From GCA-2687515 sp046582475 (GTDB lineage Bacteria; Pseudomonadota; Alphaproteobacteria; Rhodospirillales; UBA2165): DNA of 15,937 nucleotides. Shown piece after piece: positions 5,863-12,658 of the stretch. The translations under genes and the position numbers were made by a program. The notes under the pieces were generated by a model that saw nothing but the letters and a program-made list of their open reading frames with translations, was not told the DNA's origin and searched no databases. Numbering within the stretch: position 1 is the stretch's first letter; each line of letters starts with the position of its first letter. Location: contig JAYGEH010000292.1 in the NCBI GenBank assembly GCA_046582475.1, forward strand, positions 1-15,937, in the 5' to 3' direction.

Positions 5863-6321
5863 ATGAAAATCGAAGTTAACAGAGTGAACCAGGATCAGTT
5901 TGAGATCGTCATCGAGGATCAGCGCCTGGAAGTTGACCAGGACGGGTTGGCGCGCCTGAACCGGGAAATCGGCGATCTTCTCGATCCCGGCGCCCGCATC
6001 GTGCGCTCCGAACGCTACGACCGCTTCCTCGAGCGTTTACGATCCGCCAACAATACCGGTATTCAGGCCCTGTTGAGGACCGCCGCCCATGACGATATCC
6101 TCGTGCTCCTGCATTCGTCGGAAGACAACTCGGAACTGCACAAAAAACTTTTCGGCAATATGAGCGACAATTCGGTGAAACTTTATGTGGAAGACTTGCT
6201 GTTTCAATTCCGCGAAGGGGTTCCCGCATACCGCTTCGACGCCGCCATGTTGCGCCTGATCGAAACGGCGGAATCCTTGGTGGACGATGGTGCCCTCAAT
6301 TTCGATGGCAAAGAGGGTTAA
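5863..6321 (+). CDS. Stand-alone FliG C-terminal-domain-like protein
   Basis: The 152-residue protein opens with a short beta-rich stretch (MKIEVNRVNQDQFEIVIEDQ), then a helical domain resembling the C-terminal domain of the flagellar rotor protein FliG. The matches are IQALLR...ILVLLHSSEDNSELHKK, the hallmark LFGNMS, the following VEDLLF, and a closing helix (AAMLRLIETAESLVDDGAL). The FliG N-terminal and middle domains, including the EHPQR segment, are absent. By ungapped visual alignment to E. coli FliG, the torque residues K264 and R281 are replaced (S and N), while the D288-D289 pair reads E-D. It is therefore a divergent relative, not a motor FliG fragment in ordinary use. ATG at 5863 follows a modest GGTGG site. 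Its stop shares TTAA with convergent gcrA. The function is unknown; no flagellar gene is nearby. Confidence 0.65.
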   Translation: MKIEVNRVNQDQFEIVIEDQRLEVDQDGLARLNREIGDLLDPGARIVRSERYDRFLERLRSANNTGIQALLRTAAHDDILVLLHSSEDNSELHKKLFGNMSDNSVKLYVEDLLFQFREGVPAYRFDAAMLRLIETAESLVDDGALNFDGKEG

Positions 6322-6680
6322 GCCGCCGCGCTGGCTTTCCTCTTGGTCGACGGAATGTAGGCCCGGGCGCAATGTTCGGCGCAGTAGGGCTTGCCATCGA
6401 TGGCGACTTTACCGCAAAACCTGAAATCCGGCTTTCCCGGCTCGCCGCTGGGCCAAGAACACATATCCGCCTTCAGCCGGTCCAGGGTGACGACGCTGGC
6501 CGGCCGTTTCGGCGGCGGCGGCTGCCGGCGCATGGCCAGATCGAGGCGCCGCACCTTACCGACCACGGCATTCTTGGTGATCCCCATGCGGCGGCCGATT
6601 TCGCTGGCCGAAAGTCCCGATGCCCAAAATTTGGTTAATTCTTCAACCCGCCCCGGCGTCCATTCAAATTCCGTCGCCAT
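6318..6680 (-). CDS. gcrA: GcrA cell-cycle regulator
   Basis: GcrA is an alphaproteobacterial transcription factor that binds sigma-70 RNA polymerase and activates promoters carrying GANTC sites methylated by CcrM. The 120-residue product shows the usual layout. The N-terminal helix-turn-helix is FEWTPGRVEELTKFWASGLS, continuing with IGRRMGITKNAVVGKVRRL; it is followed by a proline/basic linker (RRQPPPPKRP). The C-terminal sigma-binding part has CSWPSGEPGKPDFRFCG and PYCAEHCARAYIP. The length is shorter than Caulobacter GcrA (about 170) but common in Rhodospirillales-type genomes. The ATG at 6680 has GGGGGG about ten bases upstream. A GAATC (GANTC) lies at 6714-6718, 34 bases above the start. 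It converges with the FliG-like gene. Confidence 0.93.
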   Translation of the reverse strand: MATEFEWTPGRVEELTKFWASGLSASEIGRRMGITKNAVVGKVRRLDLAMRRQPPPPKRPASVVTLDRLKADMCSWPSGEPGKPDFRFCGKVAIDGKPYCAEHCARAYIPSTKRKASAAA

Positions 6681-7032
6681 TGATGCGCAACCCCCCTGAA
6701 TTCGCGAACCTTCGAATCGCCAGTCCGCTTTCGGTTTACGATCCCCGTGGGTCCAAATCCGGCAATTCGCCTATTTATCCCTGAACCCCAATATGTGGTT
6801 GGTTGTACTATATTTTGGGGAATTCGCAATAGGCACCACAAGATTTGGTGAATAATTCTGTGGGTAATTCCATATTTTGTTGGAACGCGCGTCAAAAATG
6901 CCAAATCGGCGGAGGATGTCTTTGCCACCGACCGGGTTCATTGGCTATGGTTCCAAGCGACGGCCGCGCGATAATCTTCATCCCATGGCGCTGCCATGGA
7001 TGGCGGGCGGACGCGACGGGAGAAACGGATCA
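6681..7032. promoter_or_regulatory. Divergent control region of gcrA and the SH3b gene
   Basis: This 352-base stretch has no convincing gene. Near gcrA it carries the palindrome TTCGCGAA (6701-6708) and a GANTC site (gaatc, 6714-6718), the recognition sequence of the CcrM methylase linked to GcrA circuitry. A single GANTC is expected about once per 256 random bases, so chance is possible. The segment from about 6765 to 6890 is AT-rich (ctatattttggggaattcg, gaataattctg) and probably holds promoters for one or both genes. The frame of the SH3b gene is open upstream to 6877, with in-frame ATGs, but that part reads arginine-rich and unlike a signal peptide, so I leave it non-coding. Confidence 0.35.
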
Positions 7033-7908
7033 ATGACCGGAGTTTTCCTGCCATTGGCTGGCATGGCGGCCGGGCTATCGATGCTATCGGTTGCGGCGGT
7101 GCGCGCCGGAAGCGGGCATTTGCCCGGCGCCGACACTCAGGACCGGCTCCAAATTGCCTCCCAAATCGCCCCCCAAATCGCCCAGGCCACGAAAAAAAAA
7201 CGCCGCCGAAAACCAGCGCCGGTGACCATCGTTCCCGAAAAGGCGCCCTACGTGATCCTCCGCGACATCAATGTTCGCCGCCGCCCGGACACAAAATCCA
7301 AGCGCATCGGGCGCTTCAAAAAAGGAACGCTTATCCAATCCACCGGCCGCGCCAGGGGCACCGGATGGATTCAGGTGCGAACCGATAAAATTCAAGTGGG
7401 ATTCGTTTATTCGGCAATGGTGGCGCCGCTGATCGATGGCGCGTTGAAATCGAATATCGAAGGACGCCTTGCCAGGCCCGGGCTATTGGCTTGCCGGTAC
7501 ACCATCGAATTTGAAGGCAAAAGCCAGATCGAAAAGGAATTGCAGCGCACCGCCGATTACGCCGTTCCGTTCGCATGCACCCTGGCCGGCAAGCCACTGA
7601 ATTTCACCGCGACCATGTTCCTGACCGAACTGCCCTACCGGGAATCGGGGCCACCGATCTATCAGATCAACGTGGATTTACGCGATATGCCGCTCGAAGG
7701 CGAAGACGTATTGACCGTCATTGCCCTATACAACACCAAGAAAGCCCAAGTCAGTTTCGACACCGTCAACGACAAGTCCTTCGGCAGCGGCGCCAAGATC
7801 GCGCCCAAAAATGCGGCCGGCCTGGATGCCGCCCTGAAGGCCGCCATCGAAATCGCATACGCCTCCTGGGGCAAGGCGGCCTGGGAGCAGTTGGCGCCTG
7901 GAAACTAA
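7033..7908 (+). CDS. Secreted SH3b-domain protein
   Basis: The 291-residue product starts with a signal peptide (MTGVFLPLAGMAAGLSMLSV, cleavage near VRA|GS at 25). A tail of three near-identical tetrapeptides follows (QIAS, QIAP, QIAQ), then a very basic patch KKKRRRK (54-60). A bacterial SH3 domain spans about 72-133: YVILRDINVRRRPDTKSKRI, then GRFKKGT and WIQVRTDKIQVGFVYSAMV. Such domains usually bind peptidoglycan or cell-wall peptides. The remaining ~155 residues include two cysteines (C154, and C180 in PFACTLAG) that could form a disulfide; no known domain is recognised. ATG at 7033 has GGGAGA about nine bases upstream and puts the signal peptide at the N-terminus; upstream in-frame starts would bury it. 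An A9 run (7192-7200) encodes the basic patch and may be slippage-prone. Confidence 0.72.
   Translation: MTGVFLPLAGMAAGLSMLSVAAVRAGSGHLPGADTQDRLQIASQIAPQIAQATKKKRRRKPAPVTIVPEKAPYVILRDINVRRRPDTKSKRIGRFKKGTLIQSTGRARGTGWIQVRTDKIQVGFVYSAMVAPLIDGALKSNIEGRLARPGLLACRYTIEFEGKSQIEKELQRTADYAVPFACTLAGKPLNFTATMFLTELPYRESGPPIYQINVDLRDMPLEGEDVLTVIALYNTKKAQVSFDTVNDKSFGSGAKIAPKNAAGLDAALKAAIEIAYASWGKAAWEQLAPGN
7150..7185 (+). repeat. 12-bp tandem repeat, 3 copies, inside the SH3b gene
   Basis: Three 12-base units, caaattgcctcc, caaatcgccccc and caaatcgcccag, lie head to tail and encode QIAS-QIAP-QIAQ just after the predicted signal peptide. Copy number may vary between strains without breaking the frame. Confidence 0.6.
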
Positions 7909-7930
7909 CCCAATATAAAAGTCTTTGAGG

Positions 7931-7961
7931 CCGGTTATCGCCGGGCATCCTGCATAACCGG
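7931..7961. promoter_or_regulatory. 8-bp perfect inverted repeat upstream of the quinone oxidoreductase gene
   Basis: CCGGTTAT (7931-7938) and ATAACCGG (7954-7961) are perfect inverted complements around 15 bases. The element ends 20 bases before the start codon, just before the ribosome site. It may be a repressor operator or a leader hairpin, or the terminator stem of the preceding gene (stop at 7906-7908), though no T-run follows it. Confidence 0.4.
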
Positions 7962-7981
7962 TGCAAGTAATTGGGGGAGAA

Positions 7982-8983
7982 ATGCCGGAGGCCATTCAAA
8001 TTTACCGCAACGGCGGACCGGAAGTATTAAGCTGGGACGACACCGAACTGGCGCCGCCGGGCCCCGGCGAGGTGCGCATCCGCCATACCGCCATCGCCGT
8101 CAATTATTCCGACATCAATGTGCGCCAGGGCGGCTTTTATATGGCCAAACCGCTGGATTTTCCGGTGATCATCGGCAACGAGGCGGCCGGCGTTATCGAG
8201 GCAGTGGGGACAAGCGCCGACGGCGCCCGCGCCGGTGAGCGGGCTGCCTATGTGGGCGTCGGCGGGCCGTTCTATGAAAACACCGGCGCCTATGCGGAGG
8301 CGCGCAACGTGCCGGCGTCCTGCCTCTTCAAGCCGCCCGCCAAGATCAACGACGATCAAGCGGCGGCGATGCTGCTCAAGGGCCTCACCGCATCCATGGT
8401 CATTCACCGATATTGCAAGCCGGCACCCGGCGACCATGTCCTCATCCACGCCGCCGCCAGCGGTGTTGGATTGCTTTTGGTGCAGTGGTGCCGGCATCTC
8501 GGCGCCACCGTCATCGGCACCGTCGGATCGGCGGCCAAGGCCAAAATCGCCAGCGCCTTGGGCTGCGATCACACGATCCTCTACCGGGATGTGGATATTG
8601 TCGATGCGGTCCGGGACATCGTGCCGGACGGCGTCGCGGCGGTCCTGGACGGGGTCGGCAAGGACACCTTCGCCCAATCCATCCACTGCACACGGCGCCA
8701 CGGCATGCTGGTCAATTACGGCAATGCATCGGGCCATCCCGGTCCCCTCGATCTCCTGCTGCTCGCCAAGCACGGCTCGCTGACAGTGGCCCGCCCGGCC
8801 TTCTCCGATCATATCCGGGATGCGCAGGACCGCGCCCGCTATTCGGATGAGCTTTACGATCTGGTCGATCGCGGCATTCTCAAAGTGGAGATTGGCCAGA
8901 CCTACCCGTTAAGCAAAGCCGCCTACGCGCACCGTGATCTCGAGGGCCGGAAATATGCCGGGTCTTTATTGCTGAAGCCCTAG
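7982..8983 (+). CDS. NADPH:quinone oxidoreductase (zeta-crystallin-like, MDR superfamily)
   Basis: This 333-residue zinc-independent medium-chain reductase of the Qor type would catalyse NAD(P)H-dependent one-electron reduction of quinones in the cytoplasm. The N-terminal GroES-like fold carries GPGEVRIRHTAIAVNYSDIN (27-46) and the PVIIGNEAAGVIEAVG signature (61-76). The Rossmann domain starts at GDHVLIHAAASGVGLLLVQW (150-169), with AASGVG as the nucleotide-binding motif. C-terminal features (GMLVNYGNASG, YPLSKAAYAHRDLEGRKYAG) match Qor proteins. The cysteine zinc ligands of alcohol dehydrogenases are missing, as expected. ATG at 7982 is supported by GGGGGAGA directly upstream. It converges closely with purD, four bases separating the stop codons. 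Confidence 0.9.
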   Translation: MPEAIQIYRNGGPEVLSWDDTELAPPGPGEVRIRHTAIAVNYSDINVRQGGFYMAKPLDFPVIIGNEAAGVIEAVGTSADGARAGERAAYVGVGGPFYENTGAYAEARNVPASCLFKPPAKINDDQAAAMLLKGLTASMVIHRYCKPAPGDHVLIHAAASGVGLLLVQWCRHLGATVIGTVGSAAKAKIASALGCDHTILYRDVDIVDAVRDIVPDGVAAVLDGVGKDTFAQSIHCTRRHGMLVNYGNASGHPGPLDLLLLAKHGSLTVARPAFSDHIRDAQDRARYSDELYDLVDRGILKVEIGQTYPLSKAAYAHRDLEGRKYAGSLLLKP

Positions 8984-8987
8984 GGAC

Positions 8988-10262
8988 CTAATCCCTGTCG
9001 ATCGCCCGCCAGCCGATATCGCTGCGGCAGAAGCCGTCTGGCCAATCGATCAATTTCACCGCCTTGTAGGCGGCAACCTGCGCCTCCTTGATGGACGGCG
9101 CCAATGCCGTGATGCCCAGCACGCGCCCGCCATTGGCGAGAATTGCGCCGCCCTCGGCGCGGGTTCCGGCGTGAAAGACGGTCACCCCATCGATGCTGCC
9201 GGCCTCCCCTAAGCCCTTGATAAGCGTTCCTTTTTCGTAAGCGCCCGGATAGCCGCCGGCGGCCATCACCACCAACAACGCGGAACCGACATGCCAAGTT
9301 ACTTCGGAGTCCCCGAGCCTCCCCTCAACGGTGGCCAGCAACAGCGCCAACAGGTCGGTTTTTAGCCGTGTCATCTGAACTTGGCATTCGGGGTCGCCGA
9401 AGCGCGCGTTGAATTCGATGACTTTGGGCCCGTCTTCCGTGATCATCAACCCGGCGAACAATACGCCGCTATAGGGCCTTCCCTCGGCCTCCATGGCATC
9501 GATGGTCGGGCGGATGATGCGCGCCATGATCTCCTCTTCCAGCGCCGGGGTAAGGACCGGCGCCGGGGAATAGGCGCCCATGCCGCCGGTGTTGGGGCCG
9601 GTATCGCCGTCATGGACCGCCTTGTGATCCTGGGCCGAGACCAGCGGCAAGGCGGTCTTGCCATCGACCAGGGCGAAGAAACTGACTTCCTCGCCTTCCA
9701 GAAACTCCTCCACCACCACCTCGTCGCCGGCATCGCCAAAGGCGCCGCCGAGCATCATGGCGCCGAGGGCATCGATGGCTTCGTCCTCGGTATCGCAAAG
9801 GATCACGCCCTTGCCGGCGGCCAGCCCGCTTGCCTTGACGACGATGGGCGCCCCTTGGGCGCGCACATAGGCGGCGGCTTGGTCATAATCGGTAAAGCGT
9901 CCGTAGGCGGCGGTGGGAATATCAAATTTGGCGAACAGGTCCTTCATGAATGCTTTCGAGCCTTCCAGGATGGCGGCGGCCTTGTTTGGCCCGAAGGCAC
10001 GGATGCCGGCATTCTGCAAGGCATCGACCAAGCCAAGAACCAATGGTCCCTCCGGCCCGACCACTACCAGATCGATGGGTTTTTCGGCCGCGAACGCCAC
10101 CAGCGCGTCGATATCCTCGGCTCCGATGGGCACGCATTCCGCCACGTCTGCGATGCCGGCATTGCCGGGCGCGCAATAGAGCGTGCCGCAATCAGGCGAT
10201 TTGGCCAGCGCCCAGCAGAGGGCGTGTTCCCTGCCGCCACCGCCGACAACCAGAATTTTCAT
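8988..10262 (-). CDS. purD: Phosphoribosylamine-glycine ligase (GAR synthetase)
   Basis: PurD catalyses the second step of purine synthesis: 5-phosphoribosylamine + glycine + ATP give glycinamide ribonucleotide. The 424-residue length is typical. The N-domain starts MKILVVGGGGREHALCWALA; APGNAG and VVGPEGPLVLGLVD follow. The ATP-grasp domain shows APIVVKASGLAAGKGVILCD and EEFLEGEEVSFFALVDGK, then HDGDTGPNTGGMGAYSPAPV. The metal-binding region is VIEFNARFGDPECQVQM. The C-terminus (FCRSDIGWRAI) is the usual end. ATG at 10262 has only a weak ggggg about ten bases upstream. It is divergent from xseA, with 81 bases between the starts. Confidence 0.97.
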   Translation of the reverse strand: MKILVVGGGGREHALCWALAKSPDCGTLYCAPGNAGIADVAECVPIGAEDIDALVAFAAEKPIDLVVVGPEGPLVLGLVDALQNAGIRAFGPNKAAAILEGSKAFMKDLFAKFDIPTAAYGRFTDYDQAAAYVRAQGAPIVVKASGLAAGKGVILCDTEDEAIDALGAMMLGGAFGDAGDEVVVEEFLEGEEVSFFALVDGKTALPLVSAQDHKAVHDGDTGPNTGGMGAYSPAPVLTPALEEEIMARIIRPTIDAMEAEGRPYSGVLFAGLMITEDGPKVIEFNARFGDPECQVQMTRLKTDLLALLLATVEGRLGDSEVTWHVGSALLVVMAAGGYPGAYEKGTLIKGLGEAGSIDGVTVFHAGTRAEGGAILANGGRVLGITALAPSIKEAQVAAYKAVKLIDWPDGFCRSDIGWRAIDRD

Positions 10263-10343
10263 CTATTGGAACCCCCGAAGAAACCCTCGATGCGCAATCG
10301 CCTGTGTACGGGCGACGTTTTGTACCATAAATTATGCCCCAGA

Positions 10344-11810
10344 ATGAGCCAATTACCAGACCCAGAAATCGAAGGCGGCAACGCGCCGATTTATTCGGTC
10401 AGCGAGATTTCCCAATCGCTGAAACGGACCGTGGAAGAGACCTTCGCCCATGTCCGGGTGCGCGGCGAAATATCGGGACTGTCGCGGCCAGCGTCGGGCC
10501 ATATGTATCTGTCTCTAAAGGACGACAAGGCGGTGCTCGACGGCGTCTGCTGGCGGGGCACCGTCGGCCGGCTCGGCCTCACCCCGGAAGACGGGCTCGA
10601 AGTGATCGTCACCGGGCGCCTGTCCACCTACCCTGGGCGTTCGCGCTATCAGATCGTCATCGAAAGCATGGAAGTGGCCGGCGAAGGCGCGCTCCTGAAA
10701 CTTCTCGAGGAGCGGCGCAAAAAATTGCTCGCCGAAGGACTGTTCGACGAGGAACGCAAGCGCGAACTGCCGTTCCTCCCGGACGTGATCGGCGTCGTCA
10801 CCTCGTCCACCGGCGCCGTCATTCGCGACATCCTGCACCGCCTCCGTGACCGCTTCCCGCGCCACGTGCTGGTCTGGCCGGTGATGGTCCAGGGCGAAGG
10901 CTCCGCCGAACAGGTGGCCGCCGCTATTCATGGCTTCAACCGGTTGGCGCCCGGTGGCCAAGTGCCGCGCCCGGACCTGTTGATCGTCGCCCGGGGCGGC
11001 GGCAGCCTGGAAGATTTGTGGGCCTTCAACGAAGAAGTTGTGGTGCGCGCCGCCGCCGCCAGCGATATACCGCTCATATCGGCGGTTGGCCACGAGACCG
11101 ATACGACGCTGATCGATCACGCCTCCGATAAGCGCGCGCCGACGCCGACGGCGGCCGCTGAAATGGCGGTGCCGGTGCGCGCCGAGCTGATGGCGCGGTT
11201 GAGCGAAGACGGAACCAGGCTGCTGCGCGCCTCGGCGCGGATCATCGACAGTGCCGCCAAGGATGTGGACAACCTGGCACGCCGTCTGCCGCGCCCGGCG
11301 CAATTGTTCGAGGAAGCCGAGCAACGGCTGGATGAGCGCAGCGGACGATTGGTGCGGGCCAAGGATGTGTTGCTGCAAAACCGGACCGCCGATGTTAAAC
11401 GCCTTGGCACCGGACTGATCAGCCCGGCGCGCCAGATCACCGCCAAGCAGGATCAGTTCGACGCCAAGGTTCAGGCCTTTGGCCGCGCCTTCAACCGGGT
11501 CCTGGAAATCAAGGTCGCCGATTTGCAGCGTTTGACGCGGGTGTTGGACAGCGTCTCCTATCAGCGGGTGCTGGACCGGGGATTCGCGCTGGTCACCAGC
11601 GCCGACGCGGAGCCGGTCCTGTCGGCGGCGGGCGCGGCGCCCGGCGATGATTGGCAGGTGCATTTCCGCGACGGCATCGTCGAAGCCACCGTGACCGGCG
11701 CCGGGCCGTCCAAACCGGCAATACCCAGGCTCAAAAAAAAGCCCCGCAAGCCAGCCAAGGATACGCCACCCAAGGACCCATCAGGCGATCCCCAGGGGAC
11801 CTTGCTTTGA
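10344..11810 (+). CDS. xseA: Exodeoxyribonuclease VII large subunit
   Basis: The large subunit of exonuclease VII digests single-stranded DNA together with XseB. At 488 residues it has the full architecture. The N-terminal OB-fold runs from IYSVSEISQSLKRTVEETFA through HVRVRGEISGL and GHMYLSLKDDKAVLDGVCWR to about residue 110. The catalytic core carries IGVVTSSTGAVIRDILHRL, VARGGGSLEDLWAFNEE, ISAVGHETDTTLIDHASDKR and PTPTAAAE. A long coiled-coil region and a C-terminal cap (YQRVLDRGFALVTS) follow, then a lysine/proline-rich tail. ATG at 10344 is chosen by family alignment; it has no clear Shine-Dalgarno site, and the frame is open far upstream only because it runs antisense through purD. Its TGA overlaps the next gene's ATG by one base. 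The xseB partner is not in the window. Confidence 0.94.
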   Translation: MSQLPDPEIEGGNAPIYSVSEISQSLKRTVEETFAHVRVRGEISGLSRPASGHMYLSLKDDKAVLDGVCWRGTVGRLGLTPEDGLEVIVTGRLSTYPGRSRYQIVIESMEVAGEGALLKLLEERRKKLLAEGLFDEERKRELPFLPDVIGVVTSSTGAVIRDILHRLRDRFPRHVLVWPVMVQGEGSAEQVAAAIHGFNRLAPGGQVPRPDLLIVARGGGSLEDLWAFNEEVVVRAAAASDIPLISAVGHETDTTLIDHASDKRAPTPTAAAEMAVPVRAELMARLSEDGTRLLRASARIIDSAAKDVDNLARRLPRPAQLFEEAEQRLDERSGRLVRAKDVLLQNRTADVKRLGTGLISPARQITAKQDQFDAKVQAFGRAFNRVLEIKVADLQRLTRVLDSVSYQRVLDRGFALVTSADAEPVLSAAGAAPGDDWQVHFRDGIVEATVTGAGPSKPAIPRLKKKPRKPAKDTPPKDPSGDPQGTLL

Positions 11811-12628
11811 TGGCTGTCCGTTGGTGGGCGCTTGCCGGGGTAATGCTCATCGCGTTCACCGGTCCCGCGCCGGCAATTGAGATTCCCCTGGATGGCGAAT
11901 TCACCCAGGGCGGGCTGCTGATCGGCTTGGCGCCCGAGGGCGCCCGCGTGGCCTTGGATGGCACGCCCCAGCCGGTCGCTGCGGATGGCGCATTTCTGAT
12001 CGGCCTTGGCCGCGATGCGCCGGCGCGAATCCTGCTCGAGGTGCGCCTCGGCGGCAAAATCATATTCAAGCGGGCGCTGCAAATCGGCGGGCGCGTCTAT
12101 GACGTGCAACGGATCGACGGCTTACCGCGCCGCAAGGTAACGCCGTCGGCGGAGGATTTGCTGCGCATAAAAAAGGAAAGCACGGCGCTCGCCGCGGCCC
12201 GCTCGTTGCTGAGCGACGATAGTTCCTTCCGCTCCGGCTTCGCCTGGCCGGCTTTGGGGCGCATCTCGGGCGTCTATGGCTCCCGGCGGATATTGAACGG
12301 CAAGCCCCGGCGGCCCCACTTCGGCGTCGATGTGGCGGCGCCGGAAGGCACTCCAGTGCATGCCGCCGCCGCCGGGCGGGTGGCTTTCGCCCATCCTGGC
12401 ATGTTCTTCAACGGCAAGACGGTGATCATCGACCACGGGCTCGGGCTGACCTCGGCCTACCTCCATATGAGCGCCATCACGGTGAAATCCGGGGCGCGTG
12501 TAAAGAAAGGCGAGATGATCGGGCGCATCGGCACGACCGGCCGCGTCACCGGCGCGCACCTGCATTGGGGCATGCGCCACGGCGCAACGCCGGTGGACCC
12601 CCAGCTTCTGGTCCCGCCGATGAAATAG
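11810..12628 (+). CDS. Secreted M23 (LytM-type) peptidoglycan endopeptidase
   Basis: The 272-residue product carries a signal peptide (MAVRWWALAGVMLIAFTGPA, cleavage near PAPA at 22), so it acts in the periplasm. Residues ~25-100 form a beta-rich N-terminal domain (IPLDGEFTQGGLLIGLAPEG, ARVALDGTPQPVAADGAFLI) like those found before M23 domains in alphaproteobacteria. The zinc peptidase domain spans ~145-268 and is complete: H170 and D174 in PHFGVDVAAP, H219 in YLHMS, H250 and H252 in GAHLHWGM. It should cleave peptide cross-links of murein, or regulate amidases if it lacks activity; all ligands are present, so activity is likely. ATG at 11810 shares its A with the xseA stop (TGATG) and GGGGA lies about ten bases upstream, so translation is coupled to xseA. 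Confidence 0.9.
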   Translation: MAVRWWALAGVMLIAFTGPAPAIEIPLDGEFTQGGLLIGLAPEGARVALDGTPQPVAADGAFLIGLGRDAPARILLEVRLGGKIIFKRALQIGGRVYDVQRIDGLPRRKVTPSAEDLLRIKKESTALAAARSLLSDDSSFRSGFAWPALGRISGVYGSRRILNGKPRRPHFGVDVAAPEGTPVHAAAAGRVAFAHPGMFFNGKTVIIDHGLGLTSAYLHMSAITVKSGARVKKGEMIGRIGTTGRVTGAHLHWGMRHGATPVDPQLLVPPMK

Positions 12629-12630
12629 CC

Positions 12631-12658
12631 GCCGGGGAAATAAATTTATTCCGCCGGC
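12631..12658. terminator. Imperfect 28-bp palindrome at the convergent gene junction (possible bidirectional terminator)
   Basis: Centred between 12644 and 12645, GCCGG (12631-12635) pairs with CCGGC (12654-12658), and the middle AATAAATTTATT (12639-12650) is a perfect 12-base palindrome. Twelve of the fourteen position pairs match. It fills the 17-base gap between the stops of the M23 gene and the acyltransferase gene and includes the latter's stop codon. The AT-rich centre flanked by GC arms would suit termination in both directions, but there is no canonical GC-stem with a U-tract, so this call is tentative. Confidence 0.4.

Noticed and set aside
8027..8812. Long antisense frames within the quinone oxidoreductase, Nudix, lpxK and waaA genes
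   Set aside because: They are shadows caused by GC-rich codon bias; none has a ribosome site or a recognisable domain.
8982..8996. Small inverted repeat AGGGA-cctaa-TCCCT between the qor-like and purD stops
   Set aside because: A 5-bp stem without a T-run is too short to call a terminator.
9381..10343. An open extension of the xseA frame reaching far upstream
   Set aside because: It runs antisense through purD. Long antisense frames are common in GC-rich genes, and xseA homology starts only at about 10344.
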